From Hirundichthys speculiger (Eukaryota; Chordata; Actinopteri; Beloniformes; Exocoetidae): a stretch of DNA of 64,000 nt. The translations under genes and the position numbers were made by a program. This document shows positions 21,748 to 42,480 of the stretch, one piece after another. The notes under the pieces were generated by a model that searched no databases, was not told the DNA's origin, and saw only the letters and a list, made by a program, of their open reading frames with translations. The stretch lies in the NCBI GenBank assembly GCA_018398805.1, contig JAGFBZ010000569.1, forward strand, positions 55,001 through 119,000, in the 5' to 3' direction. Every line of letters starts with the position of its first letter. The first letter of the stretch is position 1.

Positions 21748-21753
21748 AATAAA
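21748..21753 (+). terminator. Candidate poly(A) signal of nebl
   Basis: AATAAA in the context GTTGAATAAAAGTCG, followed within 30 nt by TGGTCTGGAGACGTTTGTG, a GU-rich downstream element. Earlier hexamers could serve shorter transcripts. Confidence 0.45.
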
Positions 21754-22027
21754 AGTCGTTCTGGTCTGGAGACGTTTGTGCTTCCACCTGATGATGAAAC
21801 GACGTTTGATGAATCTATCAACTCTCACTTGTGTATTTGATCTTAATTAGCTCGTTTGTCACAGATTAATTTACATATCATTTAACTAAAGTTTCACCCT
21901 GAGTTTTGTTATTAACTGCAGTTTCATGTGAGCAGAATAAAAATAAAAGATCCACCAGCAGAAAGTCTTTTCATGTTTTATTTCAATATTATTTCAAAAT
22001 GTTATTTTACACAAAAAATTGTGATTT

Positions 22028-22037
22028 TAGGACAAAG

Positions 22038-22100
<63 letters not shown>

Positions 22101-22112
22101 ATCTATATATAT

Positions 22113-22147
<35 letters not shown>
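22028..22147. repeat. CT microsatellite followed by TA microsatellite
   Basis: (CT)n about 22028-22098, then (TA)n about 22100-22147, between nebl and ssr1. Confidence 0.95.
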
Positions 22148-22150
<3 letters not shown>

Positions 22151-22559
22151 AAACATCAATTTCACAGCAAAGTGGAACTTTGATTTAAAATAAAAAAATT
22201 TTTTTTGGAGTCAATATTTGTCGTTACCTGTTTAAAGTTTAGACAAAAAAAACTTGATTTAAAAAGAATCTGTTTGTCCCTGAGACACAATTTAAAAGCA
22301 CAGAAGAGCTGACTTATAAAACAAAACATATGTAGAAATAAATAAATATTAGAAAAACACAAGAACAACTGTAATACAGTTCAAAACTGAACCATATGTA
22401 TTTTTTAACATTTTAAAATATTGTTAGATATAACGTAATTTTATCAATAAAGTGCAGACAGAATAACAAACAAATTTACAGTAAGAGCATATTTACAGTG
22501 TAATTACATAGTAATAGTAAATTGAAGTTTGTATCATATATGTCCAAAAGAAGGTCGAC
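22148..22559. other. nebl-ssr1 intergenic AT-rich sequence
   Basis: No coding or structural feature seen. Confidence 0.5.
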
Positions 22560-22972
22560 AGTTGACCGTTTAGCTCTGGCGCCCTCTCGCGGCTGCAGAA
22601 GCTGTGTGCATCTGTACCGCCCCCATTTACACAGGAACGGCCCTCACTTCCGGTGTTGTGTTAAAATCTGTCACCCTCTCGAATCTTTCCATCCATAACG
22701 AGGCTGTAACTCAGTTCAGGCTCGTATTATATATATATACATATCACAACCTGGTGCATTGAATGAATTAATGTGTTACTTTATGTTCACCAGAAATAAT
22801 AAACGCATACGAGCTAAAACATTTGTCCGTGAGCGCCACCGTTGAGGCACATTCTGTGAAAGGTAACGAACGGCGGCAGCACATCCCCGGGGTCTGCGTC
22901 CAGAGCGCATGCGCCAGAAACCGTCGCAGCTTTGAAGACGCTGGGAGAGAAGCGGACTGATTCCGACCCAAA
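22560..22972 (+). promoter_or_regulatory. ssr1: ssr1 core promoter and 5' UTR
   Basis: This region sits directly upstream of the ssr1 start codon. It has an ETS-type ACTTCCGG at 22646-22653 and a perfect palindromic NRF1-type GCGCATGCGC at 22905-22914, about 60 bp before the ATG. There is no TATA box at a suitable distance. This is the usual make-up of a housekeeping, TATA-less promoter. The exact start site cannot be placed by eye. Confidence 0.6.
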
Positions 22973-31583
<8,611 letters not shown>

Positions 31584-31681
31584 CGGGCGCCGCGGCGAGC
31601 GCCGCTCCTGAGGAAGCTCCGCCTCCATCAGCTGACGGACTGAAGCAGGTGTGGAGCTCAGCTCCGCCCTGCAGCTGGAGA

Positions 31682-31714
<33 letters not shown>

Positions 31715-32240
31715 CAAACACACACATCTGCTCCGTTTAACTGGTTTCCTAACGGACCTGAGTGGACCGGGTCGCCGTCAGGCGGCCTCTCTGAACCGGG
31801 TCCAGGACGGTTCTGGTGGTTCTGTTGCTTCTGGACTGAGACTCCAGATGTTTCTGTGGTCTCCTGGAGGTTCTTCCAGATGTGGAGCAGGCAGCTGTGC
31901 GCTGGTGGGTCCAGGAAGCTTCCAGAACCTTTTTATCTGTTTCTGCATGTCGTGGTTTGTTGCTGCTCTTCTTCTTCTTCTTCTTCTTCTTCTTTGTTTC
32001 TTTCGTTCTTCAGACCTGCAGCTCCGTCCTTCTCTTCATGCCTTCTTTACTTTTTTTGCTTTATTTTTTTTATTTTTATTATTTTTTTGTGAAATTTAGA
32101 TTTTTTTTGCTGTGAAATGTAAAACTTTGTTCTGGGAAATTTAATCTGAGAAATTTAGAAGGAAATTAAATTTGCAAACAAACGACTGTAAATGTGAACG
32201 TCAGGAGACTCAATAAAGTTTAGAAGGAAACTGATCAAAT
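31584..32240 (+). other. ssr1: ssr1 3' UTR
   Basis: Follows the TGA at 31581-31583. It contains a CA-repeat (31681-31727), a CTT run (about 31967-31994), a T-rich stretch and an AATAAA at 32212-32217, which is the best poly(A) signal. Open frames here are driven by the simple repeats. Confidence 0.55.
32212..32217 (+). terminator. Candidate poly(A) signal of ssr1
   Basis: AATAAA in GACTCAATAAAGTTTAG, about 630 nt after the stop codon; no other hexamer lies between it and the stop. Confidence 0.5.
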
Positions 32241-32357
32241 CTGGAACTAATTAAAGCCAATCAGTAAATAATTAATCATTAATTAACACCTGGAGGAGAA
32301 ACGGGACGTTAAATCCTCCGTCGTATTTCTGTCTCTGAACCTGGACCGGGGTCCACG

Positions 32358-32715
32358 ACGGTTCTGGTCTGGACCGGGACGGTTCTGGTCCGGGACGGTT
32401 CTGGTTCTGGACGGTTCTGGTTCTGGTCCCGGACGGTTCTGGGACGGTTCTGGTTCTGGACCGGGACGGTTCTGGTCCCGGACGGTTCTGGACCGGGATG
32501 GTTCTGGTCCAGGACGGTTCTGGTCCGGGACGGTTCTGGTTCTGGTCCGGGACGGTTCTGGGACGGTTCTGGTTCTGGTCCCGGACGGTTCTGGGACGGT
32601 TCTGGTTCTGGACCGGGACGGTTCTGGTCCCGGACGGTTCTGGACCGGGATGGTTCTGGTCCGGGACGGTTCTGGTCTGGGACGGTTCTGGACCGGGACG
32701 GTTCTGGACGTTCTG
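32358..32715. repeat. GGGACGGTTCTGG repeat
   Basis: Imperfect 10- to 20-bp units GGACGGTTCTGGTC. A block of about 180 bp is duplicated in order. Confidence 0.88.
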
Positions 32716-32785
32716 ACTCGTCTTCGTTTACGGTGTTTTTCTTTTTTGTGCGTCTCTTTTTGACGAGTTGGAGTGTTGAGTGGCG

Positions 32786-33133
32786 CGGAGACGCCCGTCC
32801 GAGGGGGCGGAGACGCCTGTCCGGGGGGGCGGAGACGCCCGTCCGAGGGGGCGGAGGACGCCCGTCCGAGGGGGCGGAGACGCCCGTCCGAGGGGGCGGA
32901 GACGCCCGTCCGGGGGGGCGGAGACGCCCGTCCGGGGGGCGGAGACGCCCGTCCTAGGGGGCGGAGACGCCCGTCCGAGGGGGCGGAGACGCCCGTCCGA
33001 GGGGGCGGAGACGCCCGTCCGGGGGGCGAGACGCCCTCAGCGGAGACGCCCGTCCGAGGGGGCGGAGACCCCGTCCGAGGGGGCGGAGACGCCCGTCCGG
33101 GGGGGCGGCGACGCCCGTCCGGGGGGGCGGCGC
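32786..33133. repeat. 22-bp GC-rich minisatellite
   Basis: Unit GGCGGAGACGCCCGTCCGAG plus GG, about 16 copies, CpG-dense. Each has GGGCG-GAGA-CGCCC, a 5-bp stem with a GAGA loop. Confidence 0.92.
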
Positions 33134-33670
33134 CCAGATAAACAGGTCAGCTGACCTCTGTAATGTATAAAATCAGTTGAGTCACTGTCACTGAAATTCA
33201 TTGAAGCTTTTCTTTCTGTCTGGAAACTCGTTTCCTTGACGACGGAAACTCGTTTCCTCGACGACGGCTGAGTCTGTTGGTCTCTGGTTTGTTGAATCAT
33301 GGGCCGTTAAAGCACTGGTGTAAATACTGGGAACCAGAACGATCAAACTAATTTATTCATGTCTGGGGGGGGGGTTGACCACTGGGGGGGGCGTCGCCGG
33401 CTCTGCAGCTCGTTTACGGCGTCTTCGTTTATCAAACGGCTGAAACTGAAACTTGATTAAACTCCCACATCCAGTTTTTTTTTTTTTTCTACAATGATGG
33501 GGGCTGTTCTGAAAAGATACAAACTTAACTTTGATTTGCTTTTAAATGTGCAGAAAATAAACTTGGATGATTTTCTGTCGGTCTAATGTTTGTTTTTATT
33601 TTGGAACAAAACAAAGATTCATCTGAGAAAACTGAAGCCTGAAGGACGAACCAGCTGATTCAATGACTGG
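33134..33670. other. Intergenic, nothing recognised
   Basis: Single-copy with G-runs at 33365-33390. No gene seen. Confidence 0.45.
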
Positions 33671-34400
33671 AGGTTAGCTGAGGTTAGCTAGAGTTAGCTG
33701 GAGTTAGCAGAAGTTAGCTGGAGTTAGCTGAGGTTAGCAGGAGTAAGCTGAGGTTAGCTGAGGTTAGCAGAAGTTAGTTGGAGTTAGCTGAGGTTAGCTG
33801 GGGTTAGCAGAAGTTAGCTGGGGTTAGCAGAGGTTAGCAGAGGTTAGCTGGAGTTAGCTGGAGTTAGCTGGAGGTTAGCAGAAGTTAGCTGGGGTTAGCA
33901 GAGGTTAGCAGAGGTTAGCTGGAGTTAGCTGGAGGTTAGCTGGGGTTAGCTGGAGTTAGCAGAAGTTACCTGGAGTTAGCTGAGGTTAGCTGGGGTTAGC
34001 AGAAGTTAGCTGAGGTTAGCTGGAGGTTAGCTGGATTTAGCAGAAGTTAGCTGGAGTTAGCTGGGGTTAGCAGAAGTTAGCTGGAGTTAGCTGGGGTTAG
34101 CAGAAGTTAGCTGGGGTTAGCTGGAGGTTAGCTGAAGTTAGCTGAGGTTAGCTGGAGGTTAGCTGGGGTGAGCTGGAGGTAAGCAGAGGTTAGCTGGAGG
34201 TAAGCTGGGGTTAGCTGAGGTTAGCAGATGTTAGCTGGGGTGAGCTGGAGGTAAACTGAGGTTAACTGGGATTAGCAGAGGTTAGCTGAAGTTAGCTGGG
34301 GTTAGCTGGAGGTAAGCAGAAGTTAGCTGAGGTAAGCAGAGGTTAGCTGGGGTTGGCTGGAGGTACACAGGTAAGCTGTGGATAGCTGAGGTTAGAAAGG
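33671..34400. repeat. 11-bp minisatellite GGTTAGCTGGA
   Basis: About 65 imperfect copies (GAGTTAGCTG, GAAGTTAGCAG) between ssr1 and the CpG-rich block. Confidence 0.92.
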
Positions 34401-35455
34401 TTAGCTAATGTTAGCTCAGCTAGCAAGATGTAATTAGGATGGTTGAGGGAGAAAATCGGACGTTGAATTCCCAAAACCAGAATAAAGAGACTTTGGAATT
34501 TAAAACATCTTCTAGACTTGTGATTCTTTTATTGTTCGTAAGAAAGGGGAAATATATATATATTATTTTTAAGTGGCTTATAAATTCTGACTTTAAAGTC
34601 AAAAGTGGAAACCAAAAAATATACAGTTATATACTTTCAAATAAAAAAATTAATCAGTTGAAATTTTCAAAAATCTGGGAAAAATGTCAGTTTCTTAACT
34701 GATGAATTTAGAAAGTAAATGTAATTGAGTTTATAAAAATTTAGAAACTTAATATTTTACTTTATAGAAACAAAACTACAATTAACAGCTAAAAATATGA
34801 TAAACTCAAAATTACAACACAAAATTGAGAAATCTAAATTAAAGTACAAAATTGGGAAAATTAATTTCTGACAAAGTCTAAATTTATAGAATTTAACACT
34901 GAAAAATGACAAATATAGGCAAGTTTAGTAAAGAAAAAGTATTTCAGACTAAAGTTAGAAGCAAAAAAAAAATCAAACTTTAGGGGAAAAAGTTTGACTA
35001 CATTAGCAAATTAAAGTGAAGCTCTGACTAGAAATGTTAAAACTGGAGAAACATTAATTAAAAATGCAGTTTGATGGTTCAGATGTCTGGAGCCCAAAAC
35101 AATATCCAGAAATAAAATGAGCCGTCTTCATAATTAAAAATAAAAATAAATAAATCAGAGACGAACAGAAACTAAGACTCGGATGTTTCGTCTGAGTGAG
35201 ATAAAAGTTTTACTGCAGGTTTTAAATTTCAGCCAGAAATCCTGAGTTAATTACTAACGACAACAAACATTCGTGTAAAAGCATTAAAATGTGTAGAAGT
35301 CTGGATTCAGAGGAGAAATATAAAATAAACTCCATGTTTTCATGAAGCAGAACTTTATTCCCAGCATTCCCAGTATCCCAGTGTTGCAGTTCATCAAACG
35401 GCCACTAGATGGAGCCCTGACACCAGTTAGTTTGTTTCTGTGACAACCAGACTGG
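34401..35455. other. AT-rich intergenic, nothing recognised
   Basis: Very AT-rich with many short A/T runs; no coding character. Confidence 0.5.
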
Positions 35456-36748
35456 TCCCGGAGCCCAGTTCAGCCCAGTTCAGCCCAGTTCAGCCCAGTT
35501 CAGCTCAGTTCAGCCCAGTTCAGCCCAGTTCAGTCCAGTTCAGTTCAGTCAGTTCAGTCCCAGTTCAGCCAGTTTCAGTTCAGTTCAGTTCAGTTCAGTT
35601 CAGTCCCAGTTTCAGCCCAGTTCAGCCCAGTCATTCAGCCCAGTTCAGTCCAGTTCAGTCCCAGTTCAGCCCAGTTCAGTCCAGTTCAGCCCAGTTCAGC
35701 CCAGTTCAGCCAGTTTCAGTTCAGTTCAGCCCCAGTTCAGTTCCCAGTTCAGCCCAGTTTCAGTTCAGCCCAGTTTCAGTCCCAGTTCAGCCCAGTTCAG
35801 TCCAGTTCAGCCCAGTTCAGTCCAGTTCAGTCCCAGTTCAGCCCAGTTCAGCCCAGTTCAGTCCAGTTCAGCCCAGTTCAGCCCAGTTCAGCCCAGTTCA
35901 GTCCCAGTTCAGTCCCAGTTCAGCCCAGTTCAGCCCAGTTCAGCCCAGTTCAGCCCAGTTTCAGTCCAGTTCAGTCCAGTTCAGCCAGTTCAGTTCAGCC
36001 CAGTTCAGCCCAGTTCAGCCCAGTTCAGCCCAGTTCAGCCCAGTTCAGTGTTCAGCCCAGTTCAGTTCAGCCCAGTTCAGTCCAGTTCAGCCCAGTTCAG
36101 CCCAGTTCAGCCCAGTTCAGCAGTTCAGCCCAGTTCAGTCCCAGTTCAGTCCAGTTCAGCCCAGTTCAGCCAGTCCCAGTCCCAGTTCCCAGCCCAGTTC
36201 AGTCCAGTCCCCAGTTCAGCCCAGTTCAGTCCAGTCCAGCCCAGTTCAGTCCAGCCCAGTCCAGTTCAGCCCAGTTCAGCCAGTCCAGTCCAGCCCAGTT
36301 CAGCCCAGTCAGTTCCCAGTTCAGCCCAGTTCAGTCCAGTTCAGCCCAGTTCAGCCCAGTTCAGCCCAGTCCAGCCCAGTTCAGCCCAGTTCAGTCCAGT
36401 TCAGTTCAGCCCAGTTCAGCCCAGTTCAGCCCAGTTCAGCCCAGTTCAGCCCAGTTCAGCCAGTTCAGCCCAGTTCAGTCAGCCCAGTTCAGCCCAGTTC
36501 AGCAGCCCAGTTCAGCCCAGTTCAGCCCAGTTCAGTTCAGCCCAGTTCAGCCCAGTTCAGCCCAGTTCAGCCCAGTTCAGCCCAGTCCAGTCCAGCCCAG
36601 TTCAGCCCAGTTCAGCTCAGTTCAGCCCAGTTCAGCCCAGTTCAGCCCAGTTCAGCCCAGTTCAGCCCAGTTCAGCCCAGTTCAGCCCAGTTCAGCCCAG
36701 TTCAGCAGCCCAGTTCAGCCCAGTTCAGCCCAGTTCAGCCCAGTCCAG
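35456..36748. repeat. 10-bp minisatellite CCCAGTTCAG
   Basis: About 125 copies with 1- to 5-bp indels, which let two long false frames (SAQFSPVQP type) run through. Confidence 0.93.
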
Positions 36749-37585
36749 TCACATCTGCTCCAGTTATAGTCCAGTCCCAGCTCTGTTGGGATCATGTGGA
36801 ACCACGACAGCAGGCCCATCTGGACCCAACGGTACCGACTGGAACCGGTTCCTGATGGTTTCAGCATCATGGGCCCCAAATGGAATTTATGTGATTAAAT
36901 CACTGAAATCATGAAAAAAAAAAAAAAGTCTGATTTTATGTCAAAATGAGGCTTTTTTACACAAAAAGTCTTTGACTAAAGATAATTTTGTGTATTAAAT
37001 TAAAACAGTGATTAAAGCAGAGTCTGTTTGTCTGTTTGTCTCCTGACGTCACATCTGGATCCTGAACTCAACATTTAATCCCACATGTTCAAAGTTTTGG
37101 CGCCAAGAATCATCAGGACGGTAACCACGGCGACCACTAGAGGGAGACTCGTCCTCACGTCAGTCATGGAAACACACACGTTCTTTTACATTTGCTTTTA
37201 ATGGTCATGTGACTCGGTCAGGTGGTTTCTGGGATTGATTTCCATTTTTAAGGATTCACAAGTTTGATTTTTATTTATTTATTTTTTTTCTAACTTGATT
37301 TAAATCTAAAGGAAACAACAACAACAGTTTCCTGTTCAGCCGCGGCTTCACAGCAGGGGGGCGGGGCCAGACACTCGACTCCTCCCCTCTGTTCTGCAGA
37401 AGTGTCATGATGTGACAGTGGGCGGAGTTAAAGCGGTCCGGTCTGTGATGTCACTCTGAGCAGAGAAGTTTCCAGAAGTCTTTAGTTTCCGTTTTTATCT
37501 GTTTTAACCCTCAAATGTTCCGGAAAGTTTTAGTTTTCAAATTAATTCCAACGTCAGATTCCCAGATCCAGACTTGATTAATGGT
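36749..37585. other. Intergenic single-copy sequence
   Basis: A-run near 36914; no gene recognised. Confidence 0.45.
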
Positions 37586-39060
37586 CCAGAACAAGAACCA
37601 GAACCGGTCCTGACTGGAACTACACAGAAACCAGAACTAGAACTACACAGGAACCAGAACCGGCCCTGTCCACAACTAAAGAGGAACCAGAACCAGTCCT
37701 GACAGGAACCAAACAGGAACCACAACCGGTCCTGTCCAGAACTAAAACAGGAACCAGAACTGGCCCTGACTGGAACCAAACAGGAACCAGAACTAGAACT
37801 ACACAGGAACCAGAACCAAGCGGCCCTGGCTGGACTTAGACAGAGACCAGAACCAGCCCTGACTGGAACCAAACAGGAACCAGAACCGGTCCTGTCCACA
37901 TCTAAACAGGAACCAGAACTGGAACTAAACAGGAACCAGAACCGGCCATGACTGCAACCAAACAGCAACCGGAACCAGTCCTGTCCAGAAATAAACAGGA
38001 ACCACAACCGGTCCTGTCCAGAACTAAACAGGAACCAGAACCAGTCCTGACAGGAACCAAACAGGAACCAGAACCAGTCCTGTCCAGAACTAAGGCAGGA
38101 ACCAGAACCAGTCCTGACTGGAACTAAACAGGAACCAGAACCGGTCCTGTCCAGAAATAAACAGGAACCACAACCGGTCCTGTCCAGAAATAAACAGGAA
38201 CCAGAACCGGCCCTGACTGGAACCAAACAGCAACCAGAACCAGTCCTGTCCAGAACTAAACAGGAACCAGAACCAGTCCTGACTGGAACCAAACAGGAAC
38301 CAGAACCGGCCCTGACTGGAACCAAACAGCAACCAGAACCGGTCCTGTCCAGAACTAAAGAGGAACCAGAACCGGTCCTGACTGGAACCAAACAGCAACC
38401 AGAACCAGTCCTGTCCAGAACTAAAACAGGAACCAGAACTGGCCCTGACTGGAACCAAACAGGAACCAGAACTAGAACTACACAGGAACCAGAACCAAGC
38501 GCCCCTGGCTGGACTTAGACAGAGACCAGAACCAGCCCTGACTGGAACCAAACAGGAACCAGAACCGGTCCTGTCCACATCTAAACAGGAACCAGAACTG
38601 GAATTAAACAGGAACCAGAACCAGTCCTGTCCAGAACTAAGGCAGGAACCAGAACCAGTCCTGACTGGAACTAAACAGGAACCGGAACCGGTCCTGTCCA
38701 GAACTAAACAGGAACCAGAACCGGTCCTGACTGGAACTAAACAGGAACCAGAACCGGTCCTGTCCAGAACTAAACAGGAACCAGAACCGGTCCTGACTGG
38801 AACCAAACAGCAACCAGAACCGGTCCTGACTGGAACCAAACAGGAACCAGAACCGGTCCTGACTGGAACCAAACAGGAACCAGAACCGGCCCTGACTGGA
38901 ACCAAACAGAAACCAGAACTGGTCCTGTCCAGAACTAAACAGGAACCAGAACCGGTCCTGACTGGAACCAAACAGGTACCAGAACCGGTCCTGTCCAGAA
39001 CTAAAGAGGAACCAGAACCGGTCCTGACTGGAACCAAACAGGAACCAGAACCGGTCCTGG
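37586..39060. repeat. 33-bp minisatellite, about 45 copies
   Basis: The unit holds GGAACCAAACAGGAACCAG then AACCGGTCCTGACT. The reverse strand stays open (SGSCLVPVRTG type) only because 33 is a multiple of three. Blocks such as the TGGCTGGACTTAGACAG variant occur twice (about 37825 and 38505). Confidence 0.93.
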
Positions 39061-39294
39061 GGGGCCACAACAGCTGAAGCGATGCTTGAAACTGGGTTTA
39101 TAAAACTGGGACTGGTTTACTCAGAAAAGATCCAACTGGTTTCAGTTCTGCAGAGTTTGAAAGAACTGAAACAACCAGGAAGAACCGCTGATCGGACCGG
39201 AACCAGAACCGGTCCTGACTTCTCTGGGGGGGTCACGGTTCCTCTGCGCGTCTTTGGTCACCAGCGCGACACCAACGAGGTTAACCTCGCGATA

Positions 39295-39318
39295 ACCCCC
39301 CCCCCCCCCCCCCCCTCC

Positions 39319-39374
<56 letters not shown>
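39295..39374. repeat. Poly-C and CT microsatellite
   Basis: C-run at 39297-39316, then (CT)n to 39373, at the left edge of the CpG-rich block. GATGAACG repeats follow at 39478-39518. Confidence 0.93.
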
Positions 39375-39375
<1 letters not shown>

Positions 39376-39379
39376 GCGC

Positions 39380-40080
39380 GTCCAGGGCGATCAAGCGGCG
39401 GGGACGGTGGGGGTCCGCCGGTCAGAACCGACAGTCGCTCCGAGGCGCAACTTCAGGCTGAAAACTGATGAACTGATAAACGGATGAACGGATGAACGGA
39501 TGAACGGATGAACGGAGTCCCTGGAGGGAAAAAAGAGAGAAAGAGGAGCATCCGGATCCCGGGGAGGACTTTTATTTACGGTGGAGGCGCGCGCGCTTTT
39601 CCGGTTATTTATTGGTCGCACCTGATGGAGATGAGAACAAATTAAAGAGCCGCTGGTTCTGCTGGAGCCGCCGGTACCGGAGCACCGGAGCACCGCCGCG
39701 GCTGAAGTTGACGGGATGCCGGAGGAAGCAGCGGAGCGGCGGACTGACTGAGGCACTTTCCTCCTTCTGGCCGAACCGACGCGCTCCGCTCCGAACCGCT
39801 CCGGTCCGCCGCTCCTGCCGCGCTGCTGGAGCCGCGTGTGCCGCGCTCCCGCCGCTCCTGCCGCTCCTGCCGCTCGTCACTTGTTCCGTCCTGGTTGGAT
39901 TTTAAACCGCGGGTCTCCCCGGGTTCGGGTCCCGCCGCTCCGGTTCATGGATCCGCCGCCCCGCGGCTGCTCTCCGGTCGGAGCGGCGTCGGTGTGACGG
40001 AGAAGCAAAGCCGCGTTTTTCCACGCAGGACTTTCACATGTGAGTACCGATCCGGTCTCGGTCCGGTTTATCGGAGGTGA
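39380..40080 (+). promoter_or_regulatory. CpG-rich block: probable promoter and non-coding first exon of an unnamed gene
   Basis: CpG density rises sharply here, with GC-boxes and CGCGCGCG, after a poly-C/CT microsatellite. The block ends with CACAT then GTGAGT at 40040-40045, a strong splice donor on the + strand. Only short frames occur, including a 16-codon upstream-type ORF at 39947-39997 (ATG GAT CCG ... TGA). This fits a 5' UTR exon with a very long first intron to the right. The gene cannot be identified from this window. Confidence 0.5.
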
Positions 40081-40448
40081 ACCGACCCGGTCCAACCTCC
40101 TCTAAAGTCTCCTGCTTGTTCCAGGAAAGTTTTAAAACATCCGGATTCATTTTCAAATCTTTCTTAGACACAAACAGAAAACCCGCTTTAAACTTGAAAC
40201 AGAACCGAGTCCAGGTTCTGGTTCTGGTTCCTTTATTTTAAAATCCTTATTTTCTTGGGTTTTTAATGCTGAATTTCTTTCTTTCTTTTTTTAAGCCAAT
40301 AAATGGTCAAAACTGAACCACCAGTCCTCTAACTGGTTTATCTAACTGGTTTATATGTTCAGATGTAAATGTTGGTTCAGAAATAAATAAGGATCAGATT
40401 TAAACTTTAAATCCATCAATAATCAATGTTAATATTCAATCTAAGTCC
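40046..40448. other. Start of putative long first intron
   Basis: Single-copy sequence right of the 40040 donor; nothing further seen. Confidence 0.4.
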
Positions 40449-41036
40449 ATACTGGGACCCAGTCATGGTCCCAGTATGGTCCTAGTATGATGCCAGTCCT
40501 GGTCCCAGTCCTGGTCCCAGTATGATCCCAGTCCTGGTCCCAGTATGATGCCAGTCCTGGTCCCAGTCTGGTCCCAGTCCTGGTCCCAGTATGGTCCCAG
40601 TCCTGGTCCCAGTATGGTCCCAGTCCTGGTCCCAGTATGGTCCCAGTCTGGTCCCAGTATGGTCCCAGTCTGGTCCCAGTATGGTCTCAGTCCTGGTCCC
40701 AGTATGGTCCCAGTCTGGTCCCAGTATGGTCCCAGTCCTGGTCCCAGTATGGTCCCAGTCCTGGTCCCAGTATGGTCTCAGTCCTGGTCCCAGTATGGTC
40801 AGTCTGGTCCCAGTATGGTCTCAGTCCTGGTCCCAGTATGGTCCCAGTATGGTCCCAGTCTGGTCCCAGTATGGTCCCAGTCCTGGTCCCAGTATGGTCC
40901 CAGTCCTGGTCCCAGTATGGTCCCAGTCCTGGTCCCAGTATGGTCCCAGTCCTGGTCCCAGTATGGTCCCAGTCTGGTCCCAGTATGGTCCCAGTCTGGT
41001 CCCAGTATGGTCCCAGTCTGGTCCCAGTATGGTCTG
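40449..41036. repeat. Minisatellite GTCCCAGTATG / GTCCCAGTCCTG
   Basis: 11- to 12-bp units alternate to give 23-bp dimers, open on both strands. Confidence 0.93.
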
Positions 41037-41235
41037 ATGGTCTGGTATCTGAGGTCCATACGGGTCTTCGGTCCCTTTATCATCTACAGATTCAGTTTTT
41101 ATTGATAACCGGGTCAATCAGAGACCAGATCTGGTTCCTGGTTCCTGGTTCCTGGGTTCATGTTGGTGGTCAATTAAACAGGGACAGAACTGCAGCTGAT
41201 ACCAGGACCAGAACTGGTCCACCAGGATCTGGTGC

Positions 41236-41550
41236 TTGTTGTTGATTATTGGTGCTTGTATTGGTAGTGGTTCTAGTACGTGATTGATGCCGGTGCTGGG
41301 TTCTGGTGCTGGGTTGGTGCTGGCAGTGGTTCTGGTACCAGGTAAGTGTTGGGTTGGTTCTGGTGCTGGTACCGGGTCGGTTCAGGTGCTGGGTTGGTGA
41401 TGGTACTGGTATTGGTAGTGGTTCGGGTACAGGTAGTGGTACTGGTGCTGGGTTGGTATTGGATCACTGCTGGTACTGGTTCTGGTAGTGGTTCTAGTAC
41501 TGGGTCAGTACTGGTGCTGTTAGTGGTTCTGGTTCTGGTACTGGGTCGGT
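41236..41550. repeat. Degenerate GGTACTGGTTCTGGTGCTGG repeat
   Basis: Imperfect 6-bp-based array of CTGGT words. Confidence 0.75.
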
Positions 41551-41679
41551 GTTCATGGTCCAGACTGGAGCGTCTCAGACTTCTGAATCTTCGTCTTTTA
41601 GATCCTGTTGATGAGAAAACGTTGAACCTGAATCAGTTTGTTCAGTAAAGATCTTGAGTTTAAACTAAATATAATGTTA

Positions 41680-41683
<4 letters not shown>

Positions 41684-41723
<40 letters not shown>

Positions 41724-41766
41724 GTTATTATAATAATAATAATAATAATAGTTATTATAATAATAT
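41684..41766. repeat. TAA/ATA microsatellite
   Basis: Trinucleotide run broken by GTTATTATAA. Confidence 0.93.
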
Positions 41767-41887
41767 TTAAAATGGGTTAAAAAGTCTTCATTCAGGAGAC
41801 AGAAGAAGCTTCTAGAAGCTCCTGATGAATCACTGATGGAGGTTTGGTGGTAAAGTTCAGACGCTCGTGTCTCCTTCGTCCCCTCAG

Positions 41888-42480
41888 ACTCTGTTTCCTC
41901 TGTTCCTCTGGTTCCTCTGTTTCCTCGGTTCCTCTGGTTCCTTGGTTCCTCTGGTTCCTTGGTTCCTCTGGTTCCTCTGGTTCCTCGGTTCCTCTGTTCC
42001 TCTGTTCCTCTGTTTCTTCGGTTCCTCGGTTCCTCTGTTTCCTATGTTTCCTCGGTTCCTCTGCTTCCTCGGTTCCTCTGTTCCTCTGGTTCCTCTGTTT
42101 CTTCGCTTCCTCTGTTTCTTCGGTTCCTCGTTTTTCTTTCTCTGTTCCTCGTTCCTCTGGTTCCTCTGTTCCTCTGTTCCTCGGTTCCTCTGTTTCCTCG
42201 GTTCCTTGGTTCCTCTGGTTTCCTCTGGTTCCTCGGTTCCTCGGTTCCTCTGTTTCTTCGGTTCCTCTGGTTCCTCGGTTCCTCTGTTCCTCTGTTTCCT
42301 CGGTTCCTTGGTTCCTCTGGTTCCTCGGTTCCTTGGTTCCTCTGTTTCCTCTCTGTTTCCTCCTCTGGTTCCTCTGTTTCCTCGGTTCCTTGTTTCCTCT
42401 GTTTCCTCTGGTTCCTCTGTTTCCTCGGTTCCTCTGGTTTCCTCTGTTCCTCTGTTTCCTCGGTTCCTCGGTTCCTATGC
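41888..42480. repeat. 10- to 11-bp minisatellite GGTTCCTCTG
   Basis: About 55 copies with GTTTCCTCG and TTGG variants; three + frames and one minus frame are spuriously open. Confidence 0.9.

Larger units (their letters stand above)
19034..21775 (+). other. nebl: nebl 3' UTR (probable extent)
   Basis: Sequence after the stop lacks further coding signal. Candidate polyadenylation hexamers AATAAA lie at 20434-20439, 21299-21304 and 21748-21753. The last is followed by a GT-rich stretch and is the last good signal before the ssr1 promoter. The UTR would contain an approximately 84-bp tandem repeat and a C-rich tract near 20855-20900. Which poly(A) site is used is inference. Confidence 0.5.

Noticed and set aside
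35440..36914. Two long Ser/Gln/Pro/Val-rich frames
   Set aside because: They are products of the CCCAGTTCAG array; the frame survives random indels because no stop occurs in any phase of the unit.
37537..39070. Minus-strand Cys/Gly/Ser-rich frames up to 326 codons
   Set aside because: The 33-bp unit is a multiple of three and free of stops on that strand; no splice sites or domain are present.
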